A DNA stretch of 64,000 nt from Amoebidium appalachense (Eukaryota; Ichthyosporea), in NCBI GenBank assembly GCA_963693365.1, contig CAVNZM010000007.1, positions 10,044,001 through 10,108,000 on the forward strand, read 5' to 3'. Positions within the stretch are counted from its first letter, which is position 1, and every line of letters starts with the position of its first letter. Below are positions 38,656-64,000 of the stretch, in pieces. Both the position numbers and the translations under genes were made by a program. The notes beneath the pieces are model-generated. The model saw nothing but the letters and a program-made list of their open reading frames with translations, was not told the DNA's origin and ran no database searches.

Positions 38656-39639
38656 CTAAACGAAGAGAAGCAGGCTGCAGGTCACTCACAGGTGCTTGAT
38701 TATGGGCACTCTTTCTAAAACTGGACGACAACACTTATGAAGTGTGTATTACCGTGAAATATGAAGGCATACAGAGTGCCTGGCAGGTCTTAACCTTGCC
38801 CTCTTGCCACCGTGCAATTAAAACGTTTCTAGCCAAGTCTTCAGTTTCAGTTTCTTTCCCTTCTTTCCCAAGTAAGCAGACAACAGCATGCACTGTGGAT
38901 AGACCGTTCTTTATATACTCCCAGGAATGTTACATAATCCAATCCAAAACCGTTTGGACGAACCATATATAGTATAAGCGTTTGGGCGGCAACCCAAAAG
39001 AAGGTCCGGCTTTCTCACGGTGGGCCGCAACAGTCGGAACCTGGCAGGCCTGCAGCTGTGCAAGTTGTCTGTTGTGTTAGGTGCCCGCCCGGTAGGGGGT
39101 GGGTTTTGTATATGAAAGGAGGAAAGAGATAAGGGAAAGAGAAACAAACAAGCTTAGGTTTTTGGTGAAAAAGGAGTGTAGTTTTTGCTGAGTCAAAGCA
39201 GGGGACAAAGAGGCTGATTGCACGACAGGTGGAGGAGTGGAGTGAGCTACTGAATCACTCAAGCTCAAACGCCCGGAAGGTAGGGGGAACAGGGTTGTTG
39301 TGTTCTACTCGAGTTATTTGTACTCCAACCTAGCTATAAAGGAGCTTGTCAAGTGTTCTGGTGACAGATTTAGCCGTAGAGAATTTGAAGGCGGTGTGGT
39401 ATATGTACGTGCGAGCACGGAGGCATACATGCACAAGAAGGAGCAGCCACAATCTGAATATAGAGTCGAGCCTACGAAGCAGATATGGCACATCCGGGCC
39501 ACCTGCCAGTTGCTGCCGGTTTTTGACTGTGCATGTTGCAGAGGGAAGGAGGGAGCAGTTTTTCATCTGAGCGCCAACAGCCCCCACCCGACCACTACCC
39601 ACGGTTCAATGGGCGCTTTGCCCGCAGACCGAAAGAAAA
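38656..39639. promoter_or_regulatory. Divergent intergenic region between the LRR gene and CNOT3
   Basis: About 1 kb of unique, mostly repeat-free sequence separating two genes transcribed away from each other. The LRR gene's first exon may lie in it. No TATA box was judged convincing. It is a candidate bidirectional promoter by position only. Confidence 0.4.
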
Positions 39640-53687
<14,048 letters not shown>

Positions 53688-54342
53688 GCGTGCACGTGGA
53701 CTAGGTGACGTGCTCGTGCAGTGGCATATGTGGACAGGGGAGGGAGGGAAAAGAGAGGAAGAGGATGTGGGTGGTGGGTGGCCCAGGTTATGTGTGAATT
53801 ATGCTTGCAGGCTGACGATTATTTTTTAAGAGACACTCCTGGGATGAAGAGTCGTTTGGGTCCAGATGTGTGAATGAACAATATGCACAACTAAAGCACA
53901 AAATGTCTACATACGTTCACATCACATCACACTTCGTTTCTTATAAGTAAGCTGCATAGTTGGTGATGTGCACTTGCTGCGCAATGGCAGCGCTAGTGCA
54001 ACCCATACGTATCAAATCTTTATTTTTGTACCGTGAGGGCACACAGTATCTCTGCAACCACAACTGTGTATGTGTTGTGAGCTGTATTTGGGCTGGGGAT
54101 GAGAGTAGACATAACAGAGAGTGTAATACAACCCATGCCGATGGGCATCTGTATGCTAAAGTAACGAGTTAGGGAGTATAGCCGATGTTGTGGTTGCTTA
54201 TATATCATCAAGCCGTGCACGGTGGTAGCCACCTGCAGTAATAAAGAAACATGAAGGCAGACAGAACTGTGCTTCATGTTCTTCCTAATTGCCTGAGTGT
54301 TGTGCACATTCCTTCTTGGCCTGGCACGTACTGAAAAAAAAA

Positions 54343-54379
<37 letters not shown>

Positions 54380-54576
54380 GGGGAACCCCAACTCACTGAT
54401 TTTTCTCTTAGTCTTTATGGTGTCTCGTAGAGAAAGTAAACCCTGATAGTAGTCATCACCCGACATCTATGTACGTGATCATGATATACCGCTGAGGGGA
54501 TATTCCAAACAAACCCCCCCCTCTCTTTGCCTCGAGTAAACAGCGTTAACCCCCTGCTGACTGTGCCCTCTAGCCG
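53688..54576 (+). other. CNOT3 3'UTR and spacer to the next gene
   Basis: Unique sequence including the AATAAA at 54240, a 45-nt A-rich run at 54334-54378, and about 330 nt of further spacer before the next start codon. No other gene is seen. Confidence 0.5.
54240..54245 (+). terminator. Candidate poly(A) signal of CNOT3
   Basis: AATAAA on the plus strand 553 nt downstream of the CNOT3 stop codon (53685-53687). A genomic A run at 54334-54378 lies beyond it. Confidence 0.5.

Positions 54577-64000
<9,424 letters not shown>

Noticed and set aside
54334-54378. A-run after CNOT3 as the tail of a retroposed copy
   Set aside because: The gene has all its introns and the run lies about 90 nt beyond the AATAAA; a genomic A-rich tract is sufficient explanation.

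Overview
This is a nuclear segment from an intron-rich eukaryote. Genes are split into many short exons (25-300 nt) with canonical GT...AG junctions whose phases agree from exon to exon. Introns (about 0.2-1.3 kb, some longer) are packed with homopolymeric C/G runs (up to 70 nt), (CA)n/(GT)n, (GA)n/(CT)n and other simple repeats. The protein set (CCR4-NOT subunit 3, a syntenin-like tandem PDZ protein, an AMN1-like leucine-rich-repeat protein, a CX5R inositide-phosphatase-like protein) suggests a unicellular relative of animals or another complex protist. The species cannot be named from the sequence. Almost all long open frames here are simple-repeat artefacts; exons were found by splice sites, phase and protein sense.

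Layout. 1-3588: no gene recognised. 3589-4263 (-): single-exon orphan ORF of 224 aa. 4264-6680: (TG)n block, a CCAAT cluster, a long G run. 6681-22944 (-): a 29-exon gene for a putative membrane-anchored CX5R phosphatase with a CKSGCDRTG loop; its 5' end is not found. 22945-26248: probable promoter of that gene and no recognisable exon. 26249-28027 (-): complete two-exon syntenin-like gene (262 aa). 28028-33732: CCAAT cluster, repeats, an inverted repeat, a dispersed-repeat copy; no gene. 33733-38655 (-): AMN1-like LRR gene, 419 codons mapped, first exon not found. 39640-53687 (+): complete 18-exon CNOT3 orthologue (about 773 aa), divergent from the LRR gene. 54577-64000 (+): Pro/Gln-rich then acidic nuclear-type protein, 16 exons, running off the right edge.

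The genes look like ordinary independent loci, not an operon or defence island. The most interesting signals are: (i) the CX5R phosphatase with a predicted N-terminal membrane anchor; (ii) a dispersed repeat family, at least eight copies, whose 3' end is a poly(C) run, i.e. a possible C-tailed SINE; (iii) simple repeats placed at splice sites, (GT)n just after donors and (CA)n or poly(C) just before acceptors; (iv) a +1-nt excess in a C run of the CNOT3 coding sequence; (v) a 45-bp minisatellite carrying paired CACGTG sites.
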